From Pyxicephalus adspersus (lineage: Eukaryota; Chordata; Amphibia; Anura; Pyxicephalidae), in contig NC_092866.1 in assembly GCF_032062135.1 (NCBI RefSeq), positions 20,873,034 to 20,937,033 on the forward strand: DNA of 64,000 nucleotides, given 5' to 3'. A model generated the notes under the pieces. The model did no database searches and was not told where the DNA came from. It was given only the letters and a program-made list of their open reading frames with translations. Shown here in pieces: positions 1 to 10,700 of this stretch. The position numbers and the translations under genes were made by a program. The number at the start of each line of letters is the position of its first letter. Within the stretch, counting starts at the first letter, position 1.

Positions 1-1371
1 AGAACCAGGTAGTACGTTTTAACCAGGATGGTTAAAAAACCACTATGCAACCCATCCGTTCATGTCAAGCTTATAAAAATTCCTACCTTCACTTACCAAA
101 GCACTAATGTTTGGTTACCCAAAGCAACAAATCCCAAAAGCTTATTTGCTTACCTAAAAATTATCTTGGCCCTACTGCATGAATGTAAAGAAGGCAGGGA
201 TCCTTAAATACTACCAACAAACCATGTCAGTTTTTTAATTTAAGAAGCTTGGGCTACCTTTCACCTAAGCTTTTGAAAAGCATTGCAATAAAACAAGCCA
301 GCTAATGGCACTTAGAGGACCGGATCATAAGAACGCACGAAGACCGGGCATTCGTATAGAAATAGTCACAGGCATGCATGTCCCTCAGGTCTGGGCTCTC
401 CTTACTTTCGTCTGGTTGGCTTCAACAATTCCATGAATTTTATGGGCTTAACATTTGAGCCAAAAATGAGAAACTAAAATGCATCCAAAACCAGTTTCCA
501 TGAAAACTTTGTGAAAACAAGTCATTTGTGTGTGCACTCCTCCTACAGCCCTATGTAATTATACAGCAAATTATTACCTTGAAGGCTGACCAGCTGCTTT
601 TAGTTATGTCTTGTTTTTCATTAGCAGAATATTTATAGTATACGTTGTACACAATAGAAGTTCTTTCATTTAAAAAGGCCAAAACAATGACAAATTATTT
701 ACTTCAAACAGCACAGATTGGCAGAATTTTTCATTGTGAGGGAAACCAGTGAAATCCATGTCTGACATCTGCAATGCCAGGCGTGTGTAATGTGGGCACT
801 TGGGACGTCTTCTGGGTCCTATAACATATGGAACGCATGATACTTCATTTTCTCTTGGCTAAATAGCAGTCATGGCAGCTTACACGGATGTAAACACATA
901 CTTAGCTAAATAAATGTAATTTGTGGCCCAAGGGCACAGTTAGACGATGGGACTAACGTGAAACAAAAATGAAACACGTTTTTAAAGAATTTATTGTAAA
1001 ATTGATGGAGATTATTGTTTTATTTTTGTTGCCAAGTTTTGGTTCTTTGCTCCATGCCATGCATGATGTCACTTTAAAACTAGCATGAAACCTCTTTTTG
1101 CTATAAAGGACCACAGAGTCGTTCATTGTTTTCACACCACCACCCACTGTATTTATTATGGTCCCAAATAGTATTTTTGTGCAAGTTTTAGATTTTGAGT
1201 CAGGTCCCACATTAAAAAGGGTCAATAACATGGACATTTTTCGGTTTAGGGAGGCCAAAATGGTGTGGATCTATTTCTAAATTATATGTGAATTTATCTT
1301 GTAAATGCTTTTGGATTGAAGTTTTATATCATTTTTCTTTTTATGCTAATAAGAATGTGCGGCCACACTAG
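1..1371. other. Intronic sequence, nothing recognised
   Basis: AT-rich unique-looking sequence without a repeat, exon or RNA gene that I can identify. Confidence 0.5.
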
Positions 1372-1372
1372 C

Positions 1373-1408
<36 letters not shown>

Positions 1409-1441
1409 CACACATACATATACACACATACATATACACAT
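1372..1441. repeat. Microsatellite (TA)n/(CA)n
   Basis: A TA run passes into interrupted CA repeats with CATA interruptions. Confidence 0.95.
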
Positions 1442-1969
1442 ACTATCAGAGTCCAACATGGGCTTGATGTCAGAAAGTTAGCATTTACTTCTCGATAGGT
1501 GACTGTGCATGGGCACTCTGTAGCTTATTGATAGTATTTCTGCTGCTGCATGAGATCATCCAAGGCAGAGATGCATCTACCGTAACTGCATTTCCAACAA
1601 GGACTGCAATAAGGTTCTGTGATGCCATCACTGTCCTACTTAATTGTTCTCCTTGCTGGAGAGTAAGCTTTACCTGAGAATGTGCAGTGCAAGGATCTTT
1701 CTGCATCTGTTTCAAGCATTTTGTAGATCTGTGCTAGACCATTACTCCATCAGTCATCAGAAAGTAGGGGGGTCTACACATTGGGAAGCAAATCCCTGCC
1801 CAGCAACATGGTTGCTTGCATGATTTGTTGCAGATGGATCAGCAAATAGGCAATACTTGTTTAATTATTACTTTTCTCTCTGTATTTGTTTGAGTTTGCA
1901 GTTTCCAGGGTACAAAAGATCTTTAATGAAGAAAAAAGCCCTCTTAGTACTTGACTTAAAAAATATGCA

Positions 1970-2476
1970 GCAGGGAGTGCTCCCTAACAACCACCAACCT
2001 ATGGGACTGCTCCAAAGCTGTATTGTTAGGCTACGTACACCCATGCAATAATTATCGTCAGAAAACGAACGATTAACGACCGCTCAACGATTATTTTGAA
2101 CGATAGTATTGTGCACAATTCTGTACATGTTGAAACAATACGATTGTTCAAATATAATCCACCAATATTGTACACACACTAAATACCATTGTTTGAACGA
2201 TGCAGGAAGTGACGTGTACAGGAGAAAGTGTAACACAGAACAATCCACAATCACTGAATGACCGTACACACAATAGATAGCGAACGATCGCTGTTCATTT
2301 CCAGCGAAATTCTTCCTTCATCTGGGTCGTTTTGCACTTTTTTTGTTGACAATTATTGGATGATCAGTCGTTAATCGTTCGTTTCCAACGAAAATTATTG
2401 CACGTGTGTACGTAGCCTTAGTGTGAACTAGGGTGTGTCCCGTTAGCCAGCGGTTATTGGGGAGCACTCCCTGATG
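1970..2476. repeat. Inverted-repeat element interrupted by a palindromic DNA transposon
   Basis: CAGGGAGTGCTCCC at about 1973 is mirrored by GGGGAGCACTCCCTG at about 2459-2473, with further matching bases inside (ACAACC against GGTTAT). The arms surround the element at 2029-2417. This suggests an older fold-back element into which the younger one inserted. Confidence 0.6.
2029..2417 (+). mobile_element. Class B palindromic MITE, copy 1 (PIF/Harbinger-like)
   Basis: TIRs are GGCTACGTACAC and GTGTACGTAGCC. TTA target duplications lie at 2026-2028 and 2418-2420. The 389-bp body has the class B middle (ATAATCCACCAATA, GCAGGAAGTGACGTGTACAG) and many CGAACGAT words. It has no coding capacity. Confidence 0.85.
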
Positions 2477-3258
2477 GATAACAAACATAGAATGGGCTTT
2501 CCTATGTGCATTCAATATAATGATCTAGTATCTATTTATTTTAAATAGATTAGTGTTAGATGCTTTATCATATTTATGAGAAACACTTCTATCTTGATCA
2601 CTACTCATCTTAAATCTGGGCAGAAGCGGAACAAATTCTAAAAAATGATTGGTTGTTGCTAGTAATGGCTCCATCATCCAGCCATTACATAAACCTTATT
2701 TTTATACTGGTTTCTTGCGACAAAACCCTGATAGTAGTAAACCCCAATGCACTGTACAGTGAACTATACCATGTAATGTAAAGCTTTGGATTGTGCTATA
2801 TATTTACTGGACTGAAATATTATATGTATTGATTGGTGATGATAAGAGGACCTATGTCTATGCCAATTGCATGGAGCCATTATTGATATGCTGCAAATAT
2901 AGCAGACACCTCTTCAAGCTGCCAGTTCTGCTTAATTTCCCCATAATGGCAGTCACTACAAAGTCAATGGGGGGAGGGGCTGGGTCACAGCACACACAAA
3001 GGAAACCGAGATGAAAGCAATGCAACAAAAGGCAAAACATGCTTTTAAAATATGACTGCAGAAGAATAGACACTTTAATTATGTTCATTTTACGTTGCAA
3101 AAATTCATACACTGTAATTAACACTTTTTTCTGGCTCAAGGTTAATTACAAATATGCAGAGCGTGAATTTAAATCTGTCCTAAACCCTTTCTCCTTTTTA
3201 AGTATAAAAGTTCTTTTTCCATACTCCATTTATTTCTATGATCCGAGCGACATACGCT
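2477..3258. other. Intronic sequence, nothing recognised
   Basis: No exon, RNA gene or clear repeat family seen. Confidence 0.45.
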
Positions 3259-3370
3259 AAAGCAAAGGCACCCAGTTCAATTTTAATTTTGAAATTATGG
3301 CCACCATTGCATCCCAATGCAACGGTGGCCAATATTTCGAAATTAAAATTGAACTGGATACCTTTGCTTT
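3259..3370. repeat. Near-perfect 112-bp hairpin
   Basis: The left arm starts AAAGCAAAGG and the right arm ends CCTTTGCTTT. Arms of about 50 bases match through CAGTTCAATTTTAATTT and GGCCACC, closing on a loop around ATGCATCCCAATGCA. It is probably a tiny fold-back transposon. Confidence 0.85.
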
Positions 3371-3492
3371 TGGAGGATAATGTCTATACAGTTATTTGAT
3401 TTTTGGATGAAGAGAGCAAAGGGACGATTTTTATACAATCCTTACTCAAAATACTGCTAGGTGTGTTAATTCTAAGCAGTGGGTAAGAGTAA

Positions 3493-3812
3493 AGCTGCGT
3501 ACACACGGCAAATTTTTCTCGCCCGATAATCGGTATCGGCCGAAAATCTGACGTGTGTACAGTCGGTCGTCGTCCATCGTCCGACGACCGTCCTGGCGGA
3601 TCCATGGACGATGGACGACGACCGATCCTAATGAAAGGGAAGGGGAGAGCGCGCAGCAGGGTGCCGCTCCGTCGCTCTCCCCCTCCCCTCTCCATAGAGC
3701 ATGAACGGTGCTGTATGTACAGCATCGTTCATGCATCGTGCAGTCTTTTCTCGTTGGAAAGGATCGTGAAAGATCCTTTCCAACGAGAAAAATTGCAGGT
3801 GTGTACGCAGCT
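3493..3812 (+). mobile_element. Class A palindromic MITE, copy 1
   Basis: TIRs are AGCTGCGTACACAC and GTGTGTACGCAGCT, with TAA at 3490-3492 and 3813-3815. The internal palindrome TTGGAAAGGATC/GATCCTTTCCAA lies near the right end. The body contains CGTCCGACGACCGTCC and is CpG-rich. It is 320 bp and non-coding. Confidence 0.88.
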
Positions 3813-3815
3813 TAA

Positions 3816-4107
3816 GGCTACGTACACATGTCAGATGACTGTCGAACAATTATCGTCTCGGGCTGATATCGGATGAGAATCTGGCGTGTGTACAGCGGTC
3901 GTGGTTCTTGGATCCGTCTTGGTGGATCAACAAATGATGAACGATCATAATGGAAGTGAAGAGGGGAATCTCCCTCTCCCCTCTCTATAGAGCAGAGCGG
4001 TGCTGTATGTACAGCAGCTCCTTCATGCATCATTCGGTCTTTAGTTGTTGGAAAAGGATCGTGAAAGATCCTTTCCAACGACAATTTTTGAAAGTGTGTA
4101 CTCAGCC
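3816..4107 (+). mobile_element. Class A palindromic MITE, copy 2, abutting copy 1
   Basis: TIRs are GGCTACGTACACATG and GTGTGTACTCAGCC. TAA lies at 3813-3815 (shared with the previous element) and 4108-4110. It has the same orientation and the same right-end GGAAAGGATC palindrome. Confidence 0.87.
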
Positions 4108-4110
4108 TAA

Positions 4111-5233
4111 CACTTTATTATTCGTTGCCTCCCAAGACGATCATAATACTCATATAACAATGCTCTCTTTCTTCCCAGATGGCCATCTCAATATTTATTC
4201 AGGCATCATCTAGGGTCAGCAACTATATTTTGGATTAAGATATTTATCCATACATGGCACATTGGAACTTCAAATACATGGGCATGTCCCTGCTGTAATT
4301 TCTAGAATATTTCAGGCACGCAAGTGATTACATGAGGAATGACATGGCAGGGAAAAGCAAAAAACACACCAAAATATAGGATGTGCAAGTCATTACATAG
4401 AGCTTACACAGGGCTTAAAGCTCCCTCTATAACATCAGAGATGCACGGCTATTTACCAACACATGGTAATGGGGAGAGTCACGCACTGACATATGAAAGA
4501 GGTGGGGGAAAAAAATGGTCCATCAAATCTGTCCTTTTATTTATTTATTAGTCTTTGCATTTAATTTTAACTTGTATTATATAGGAGTTTAGATGCAATG
4601 CCCATATTTATTAGAACACCTCATAGCAAGAATAAGCACAAAATACACACAGATACCAGCTACCACCTGACTTACCAAAATGGACGGATTTATATTTTTA
4701 GCAAGCATGCGTACCTCACTCTAACAGCAGATTATCAGAGTGCAGCTCGATCAAAGCTCATTTCTAACAGATCAATATCTCACGGATATCATTCAGTCGC
4801 ACCATGTACAAATGCTTGATCTTTACCGCTCATTAGTCTGACAAAACATTTAGGGGGAAATTGATCCTAGAGGCCCGGAAATTCTCTGCAGTGCGTTAAT
4901 GTGCACATCGAAGTTTGATAAACATCTCACTGCTTTATGTATAAAACACAGCCTGAAAGTGAAATTGTATTGCAAGATTTGAGTTGTGCAAAATCATGTT
5001 CATGTGTAGACCAGGCACCTACACTTTCATTAATCCTTTAATGTCCTATTATTACGTTAGGTAAAATTTAAAGACTATGTTCAGCAACAGTTGAAAAATT
5101 CAGATATGGGTACTAACAAGTTAAATAATTTAACAATGTCATCTCTTATCAGTTTTTCTGGATAAAAACTTTGGTAGAAGCAACCATAGTCATAGGGAAT
5201 GATAATTCAGATTTACTTTAATACTGTATATAA
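4111..5233. other. Intronic sequence, nothing recognised
   Basis: No supported feature. This segment lies between the MITE pair and the exon 2 donor. Confidence 0.5.
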
Positions 5234-5242
5234 TCACTGTAC

Positions 5243-5983
5243 CTTTCCTGGTGCTTTTCTGGGATCTCCCCCCCGCATATCCATAGATGGTGGCACTTGA
5301 TAAATATCTTGTGACTGGGTCATTGATGGTGGCACCTGGTAGATGTCTTGTCCCGCTCTAGCCAATGGAGGGACTTGATAAACATCCTGAGATTGAGGGG
5401 GGCTGGTGGATCCAACTGGGACTTGGTATAGCTCCTGTGGTTGATTCATGGAAGGTGGAACTTGATAAATATCTTGAACTTGACTAGAGAACTGATGCTG
5501 GGATAGCTGGTTCTGAAACAAGGTAGATTGCTTGGAAGGGGTTGTTTGACCTGGGTGCTGTGGCCCCTGTGGGCTCTGATAAAGTGTCTGTTGCCCTTTA
5601 GGTGGTGCTGGAACCAAGTAAACATTGTCTGCACTTGGGCTCTGGTATGGATGCATAGGTGCATACTGGTTTGAGGAGACAACATTATAGACACCTTGGT
5701 TGTTATAAGGCAATGGAGACTGGGGTTGTTGCTGCTGGGATTGTTGCGGAGGCTTCTGTTGACCTTGATCACCAGCAGCACCTTGTTTCTTGTCATACAT
5801 ACCCACTAGAATCTTAAGCCGATTTCCAGGAACAATGCCCTGACGTCCATGTAGGGAACACAACCACCATCCATCTAGACCTTGAGTGTTTCTTTCCAGC
5901 ACCGTCATGATATCCCCCTTTCGGAAGGATAACTCATCTGGGGACTCTGCCACATTGTCGTATAGAGCTTTGGCCAGTACATT
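5243..5983 (-). CDS. bcar1: bcar1 (p130Cas) exon 2: SH3 domain and start of substrate domain
   Basis: This exon encodes most of the N-terminal part of p130Cas/BCAR1, a cytoplasmic docking protein of focal adhesions. In the family, the SH3 domain binds proline-rich partners such as FAK, and the YxxP tyrosines are Src-family substrates that recruit Crk. The sequence shows 247 codons, opening with NVLAKALYDNVAESPDELSF, followed by WWLCSLHGRQG and VPGNRL, which is a complete SH3 (about residues 5-68 of the joined protein). A Gln/Pro-rich linker follows, then YLVP and five YQVP motifs. The acceptor is a T-rich tract plus TTTTTTGCAG just upstream of 5983. The donor is AAG|GTACAG at 5243/5242. Both junctions are phase 0. 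Reading further left gives only V-Q-stop, which supports the donor. Exon 3 should continue the YxxP repeats but is not in the window. Paralogues NEDD9, EFS and CASS4 are less likely, given the near identity to BCAR1 in the SH3 and linker start. Confidence 0.96.
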
Positions 5984-5984
5984 C

Positions 5985-7410
5985 TGCAAAAAACAAAAAA
6001 GATACAAAATCATTATGAATTAAAATACTTTTGATAAGGTGTTAAAACAAAACTACACTATTACATAAAATAAAATGAAACATGGGATCTCTGGAAAAGT
6101 AGTATAGCATTGTGAAATACTATTATCCGGGCAGAAACTCATGTTGGAATGCAAAGTATCTTGCAGTTGAGATTTAGAGGTCAGGGATCTCAAGTTCAAA
6201 GCCAACTCTGCTTAATCTCTGTGTTTGTGAGGGCGAAGTGGAAATAGTCTTCCCAGCCATAGGAGACACCAGTGAACAAACCACTACATTCCAGCAAACA
6301 ATCAGAGCTCTATATGTCCCAAATTCTCCCATGGAAAGAAGGCAAAAGGGACAGCAAACACAAGGCAGTTAGAAGTATCTATAGGGACTGTTTGACATGT
6401 CAAGACCAGCTGTCAAATCTTTCCTCAACAGTATTCATATAGAACTCACAAATGTAATGTGTTCAATTACTCCTTTAGCTAATTGGCCATTGGTTTCTTT
6501 CAAGTGGAATTTCCAAAAAGATCTTTCTGTGATAATTCATTAGATAGTAAAATATTTTAGTAATAATAAATCTTCTATTTTTTAGCTTAGCCTAGGCAAT
6601 CTTTATTTCCATATTTTCATGATTATGTTTGTTATAAAGCTAGTCCGCTTTACCCCCATTAACTATTTGTACGATAGAGGGAGCAGTCCGTATTAATGCG
6701 GAACAGCTGCTATAACCTGGGTTTACTGGCTGAGCCTCTAAGCAACTATTCTGCCTTTGCAGCAGTTCAAGCTTATATTTAGGTATCGCACAGATATTGT
6801 GCTGCATTACACATCAGGAAGCACACCATGTATATGTATGGAGAAATATGTCCACCACCACCACAACCACCATCAACCAAAAATGGGTTGTAGCCCTTCA
6901 TCACATCCATTTATCTCTTACAGCTGAACTCAAGAAGGTATAAAAGACACGAAATAATGAACCCCAATAATAATAAACACATCAATAAATGTATTTTTAC
7001 AAATACAAGTAACATAAGAATTTGTATTTGACCAAGTATCAGGTTCTAGAAGTGGTCACCAATTGGAGGTGCGCATACTATCCTTTCACGACTGGTCTGA
7101 AAAATAACAGCTATGTAGGCATGTTAATGCTAGTAAACTGTATCTACGTAAATTTGCGTAGTTGCTGAATAGATGTTCTTAGACCAGCACACACTTTTCG
7201 TCTATTTACAAAGCAACAAAGAACACGTCTGATCACTTACATCAGTGCAACATGCGTGTTATCATTGTCGTCAACTCAGCTGTCAGCTAACACACCTGTG
7301 GACAGATCTGTTAAACATTAACCTGCGTGCTCACTGCTAACATTCTGGAACAATCTTACCTCCTTTTCTATAAATGCAAAAATATATTCTAGGAGGATGC
7401 ATTTTTATAC
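5985..7410. other. Intron 1 sequence next to exon 2, nothing recognised
   Basis: Apart from the polypyrimidine tract of the exon 2 acceptor at the left edge, no feature is supported. Confidence 0.5.
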
Positions 7411-7411
7411 T

Positions 7412-7559
7412 AGTGTTCTCCCCAGCCCCTTTTAGCCGGCAAATTTCAGTAACCACCCGTCTGTTTGTGGGTGGTTACTAAAGAGTTAGGTTGCAATACA
7501 GATGCTGCCACCAGCCTACAATACATTACCACCCAGCTTATGTTTTGGGTTAAACACTG
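7412..7559 (+). mobile_element. hAT-like 167-bp family (CAGTGTT ends), copy 1
   Basis: It starts AGTGTTCTCCCCAG and ends GGGTTAAACACTG, an inverted pair. The body carries AGTAACCACCCG, GGGTGGTTACT and CACCCAGCTT, shared with the copies near 20.3, 32.4 and 43.6 kb. No clean 8-bp target duplication is seen. Confidence 0.72.
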
Positions 7560-7655
7560 TACAGGTTGTTCGAGTCCTGTTAAAGAACAAGTTGCTTTTA
7601 ATGCATTTATTAAATTACCTAAAACATACAGTATATTCAATATAAAATGTACATG

Positions 7656-7786
7656 CGCCACCCAGCACTTTTCAATAACCAATGTTTCTGGGTGGTTACT
7701 GAAAAGTTGGGTCACAATACAAGGGCCTCTACCTGTCTACAGCTTCTTCCCTCCCAGCTTTAAAAAAAATCTTGGGGAAAATATTG
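7656..7786 (+). mobile_element. hAT-like 167-bp family, copy 2 (left end missing)
   Basis: It begins within the family at CCACCCAGCACTTTTC and runs through GGGTGGTTACTGAAAAG to the A-rich CTTGGGGAAAA end. It lies 97 bases after copy 1, in the same orientation. Confidence 0.65.
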
Positions 7787-10700
7787 TCTGTATTCTAAAA
7801 TGAACCTCAAAAGGGCAAAAATTATCATGTTACTTATTCCTGCCAGTCTATATCGAAGTCTTTCACCAAAAACCGAGCATAGGAGCACCGCAGTGTATAG
7901 AGATATTAATACCAATATAAGCCCCTCTATGGATAGATGAAAATATAGCATAGAAGAGGAAGTGTTTTATCAAATAATGGTAGGATGGTGGAAACTCGGA
8001 AATAAGGTCATAACCAAAGCCTTTTATTCCCATGGGGTCTGATCGCCTTCATAACTGTAGCTTTATAGCTGGCATCTTGAAGAACATCTGGAAGATTATC
8101 TCACAAAGAACCAAAGTAAAAACATGAGGAATAAAACACCCACCCCATCCCCTACATGACCTCTGTCCGTTTACTGATCTCAGTATGTCTACTTTGCAGG
8201 AAAAAGTACAACGTGATTCCCTACATTAACTCCCAATTCATGGGAAGCTGTATGGGGGTGCTGGTGGCAACTTTGACATAGCATTTCCTTTGTTGCATGG
8301 AATTTTAAATGGAATTTATATGTACAGCTTTGATAACTTTGGTTTGAACTTTGATTGTAGTGCAGTTTATCTGTATACTGTAGCTGTGATTGTTAATATG
8401 CGTCATATTGCTTTAGCTTGATGACCCAGTAAACCTCTGTTCTGCCAACAACGCCATTTTATGTTCTCATTTTATATTCTTTCACACTCTTTATGGTGTG
8501 GCTGCCACAAGTAACACATTTACTTGCCATTATGTTCCATATAAGCCCATATTTAAAAATTAGCCATGCCAAACAAGAATAGAAATAGGAGATCATCCAA
8601 CAGCCCCTTAAATCAGTCACTATAGTCATCCTCAAACTCCAGCAATCATCAGCAAGTCTGATGATTATAAAATGATTTGTTAATTACTTTATCTCCAGCA
8701 CATGTTGTTTGATGATTTGGGGATTACTTCTTAATTATCTTATCTTATTTCTTACTCCCAAGCCATCTCATTTAAATATTTTTGTCCTAAACACAGATAA
8801 TGACAGAGCCATCAGTATGTATCAGAATTGCTTTAAGATCATTATTTGTACTTGGCATTATGTTTTTCTTATCTTTCCTTAATTGAAATTACACAGTTTT
8901 ATGCTCATTCTCCTTATTAACACGTCTATTGAGTTCTGAGATCCTTTATTGGTCCAATTAATCCCTAGAAACAACAACATTAGTGCCATTCTACACCAAG
9001 CCTAGTATAGATGGGCTGATTTACATTGCCAAATCACTAATCCAATAAAATGATGGGGTCTAAAGTGAATTCAACAACTGACCAATCACAAGATAATTTT
9101 TTATGTCCTTGAACGGACGTGATCAGATCTGATGTTTTTGTAAAAATAATTTATAGTACACAAGACCAATTCGTGTAGACATGATCAAGCAATTTCAATA
9201 AGAAGCTTTTCTGTGGCACACACCGTTCCTGCCCCTCAATCCGGCGGCCATGGTTTACGGATGTACTGGGTTTTGGACTGCCAAGTGCTTACCAATTGGA
9301 AAATCAATTTAACTGATCCATCATGTGCAAAATTTGTAGCAAATACCTTGAGTGTACTAGACCTTACGTCCAGCTTAGCGGCCCTCTTACCATGTCCACT
9401 TGACCCGGGATAGGTCAATGGATATGTGATGAAAGGGGTCTTGTCATTCCAGTGTGACAGCCACACTACCATCAATAGGCACTAGTTTAAATTGTGTTTG
9501 GCATGAACAAACCATATAGTATTTAGGCTTAAAAAATTTACAACGTCAGCAGAATTGTATGTTTATTCTTCGCACTAGAATCCAACAAAAGCCAATATAG
9601 CATTTTTGGAATGGCTTAGCACAAACAATATCACTTCTGAACAGGCAAAATATGTTTCTCCTTAAACTTGTGGATATGAATATTTTCAATGTTTAAAACA
9701 GGTGGATAGGGAAGGGTGAGGCCAAGCTAGATTTTGCAAAGAATGTTGAGAGTTTCAGTTGACTATATCTTTGGATCTACAAAACGTTGCAACATGTAGC
9801 CATGCACATTAGGTAACCATTTCCAACAGGCAGAATTAAACACTTGACAAAGATCCTAGCCCACTCACTTTATATAAATCAGAAAAAAGGGTTTGACTAA
9901 AAGTTTTCAATTTCATTTTATAAAGCAATTTTTCTCTATAAACAGCATTTTCATAAGAGAGAACTAAATATCATGGGTTAATCAGAGGATGTGAACCAAT
10001 GAAACCCTCTCTCCATTATTCCTCCAGGAACTTCCTGTGTATGTTTTGTGGGATGTGAAGGAGGCTCACAGCTGGACCTCAGCAATACTCCATTCCATGA
10101 ATAGCTCCCACTTCTCTACATATGGACTCGGCTGCTAGCCTGTGACTGTGTGCTAAAACAAATACAATGGATGTCTGCGTACGTCTGCTTCCTTGAAGGG
10201 CCGGAACTAAAAAGCATGAATGGCCCATATGAAAACTACAGCACGGCGTGTGTTTAAGGAGCAGGCAAACAATTGTACACAGTTATAAACCTGAAGCAAT
10301 GCCAAGAAGAAAATATTACTGTAATAAAAAGCAATGATGAGCGGCCTATTTACTAACCAAGTACAAAGAATGAGCTGGATCAGTCATAGCTAATGATTGC
10401 CACACACAGCAAATGAACATCTAAAAAACAAGTTGTAATGTTAAGTAGATATTGAAATATTCAGATTGGCTATATCTGTCAAAAGTATGTATTTCTGCAA
10501 ATGATCACGTAGTAAAACCACTAGCAAAAATTTGTACACAAGTGACTTCTAATTGATAGATTAGCGATTAGCATATTGGTTGGATCCGGTGGTGTATTGA
10601 ACATAAAGGTCTATATAGCAGACATCTCCAGGAACGTGCAGTGACCAAAGCTTCCTTGACCGAGCAGTCTTCTGCCTGGAGTCATTCTATGGATGCAACC

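Larger units (their letters stand above)
1..5242 (-). other. bcar1: bcar1 intron 2, partial (5' part)
   Basis: Sequence left of the exon 2 donor at 5242 is intronic. No frame on the minus strand shows the YDVP-type repeats expected of exon 3, so the next exon lies beyond the window. Confidence 0.8.

Noticed and set aside
1..5233. bcar1 exon 3
   Set aside because: Looked for YDVP/YDIP repeats on the minus strand; none present, so it lies outside the window.
5984..6013. In-frame Met at 6013 as the bcar1 start
   Set aside because: The ten codons before NVLA are the polypyrimidine tract and acceptor of intron 1; MNYL at 48226 fits better.
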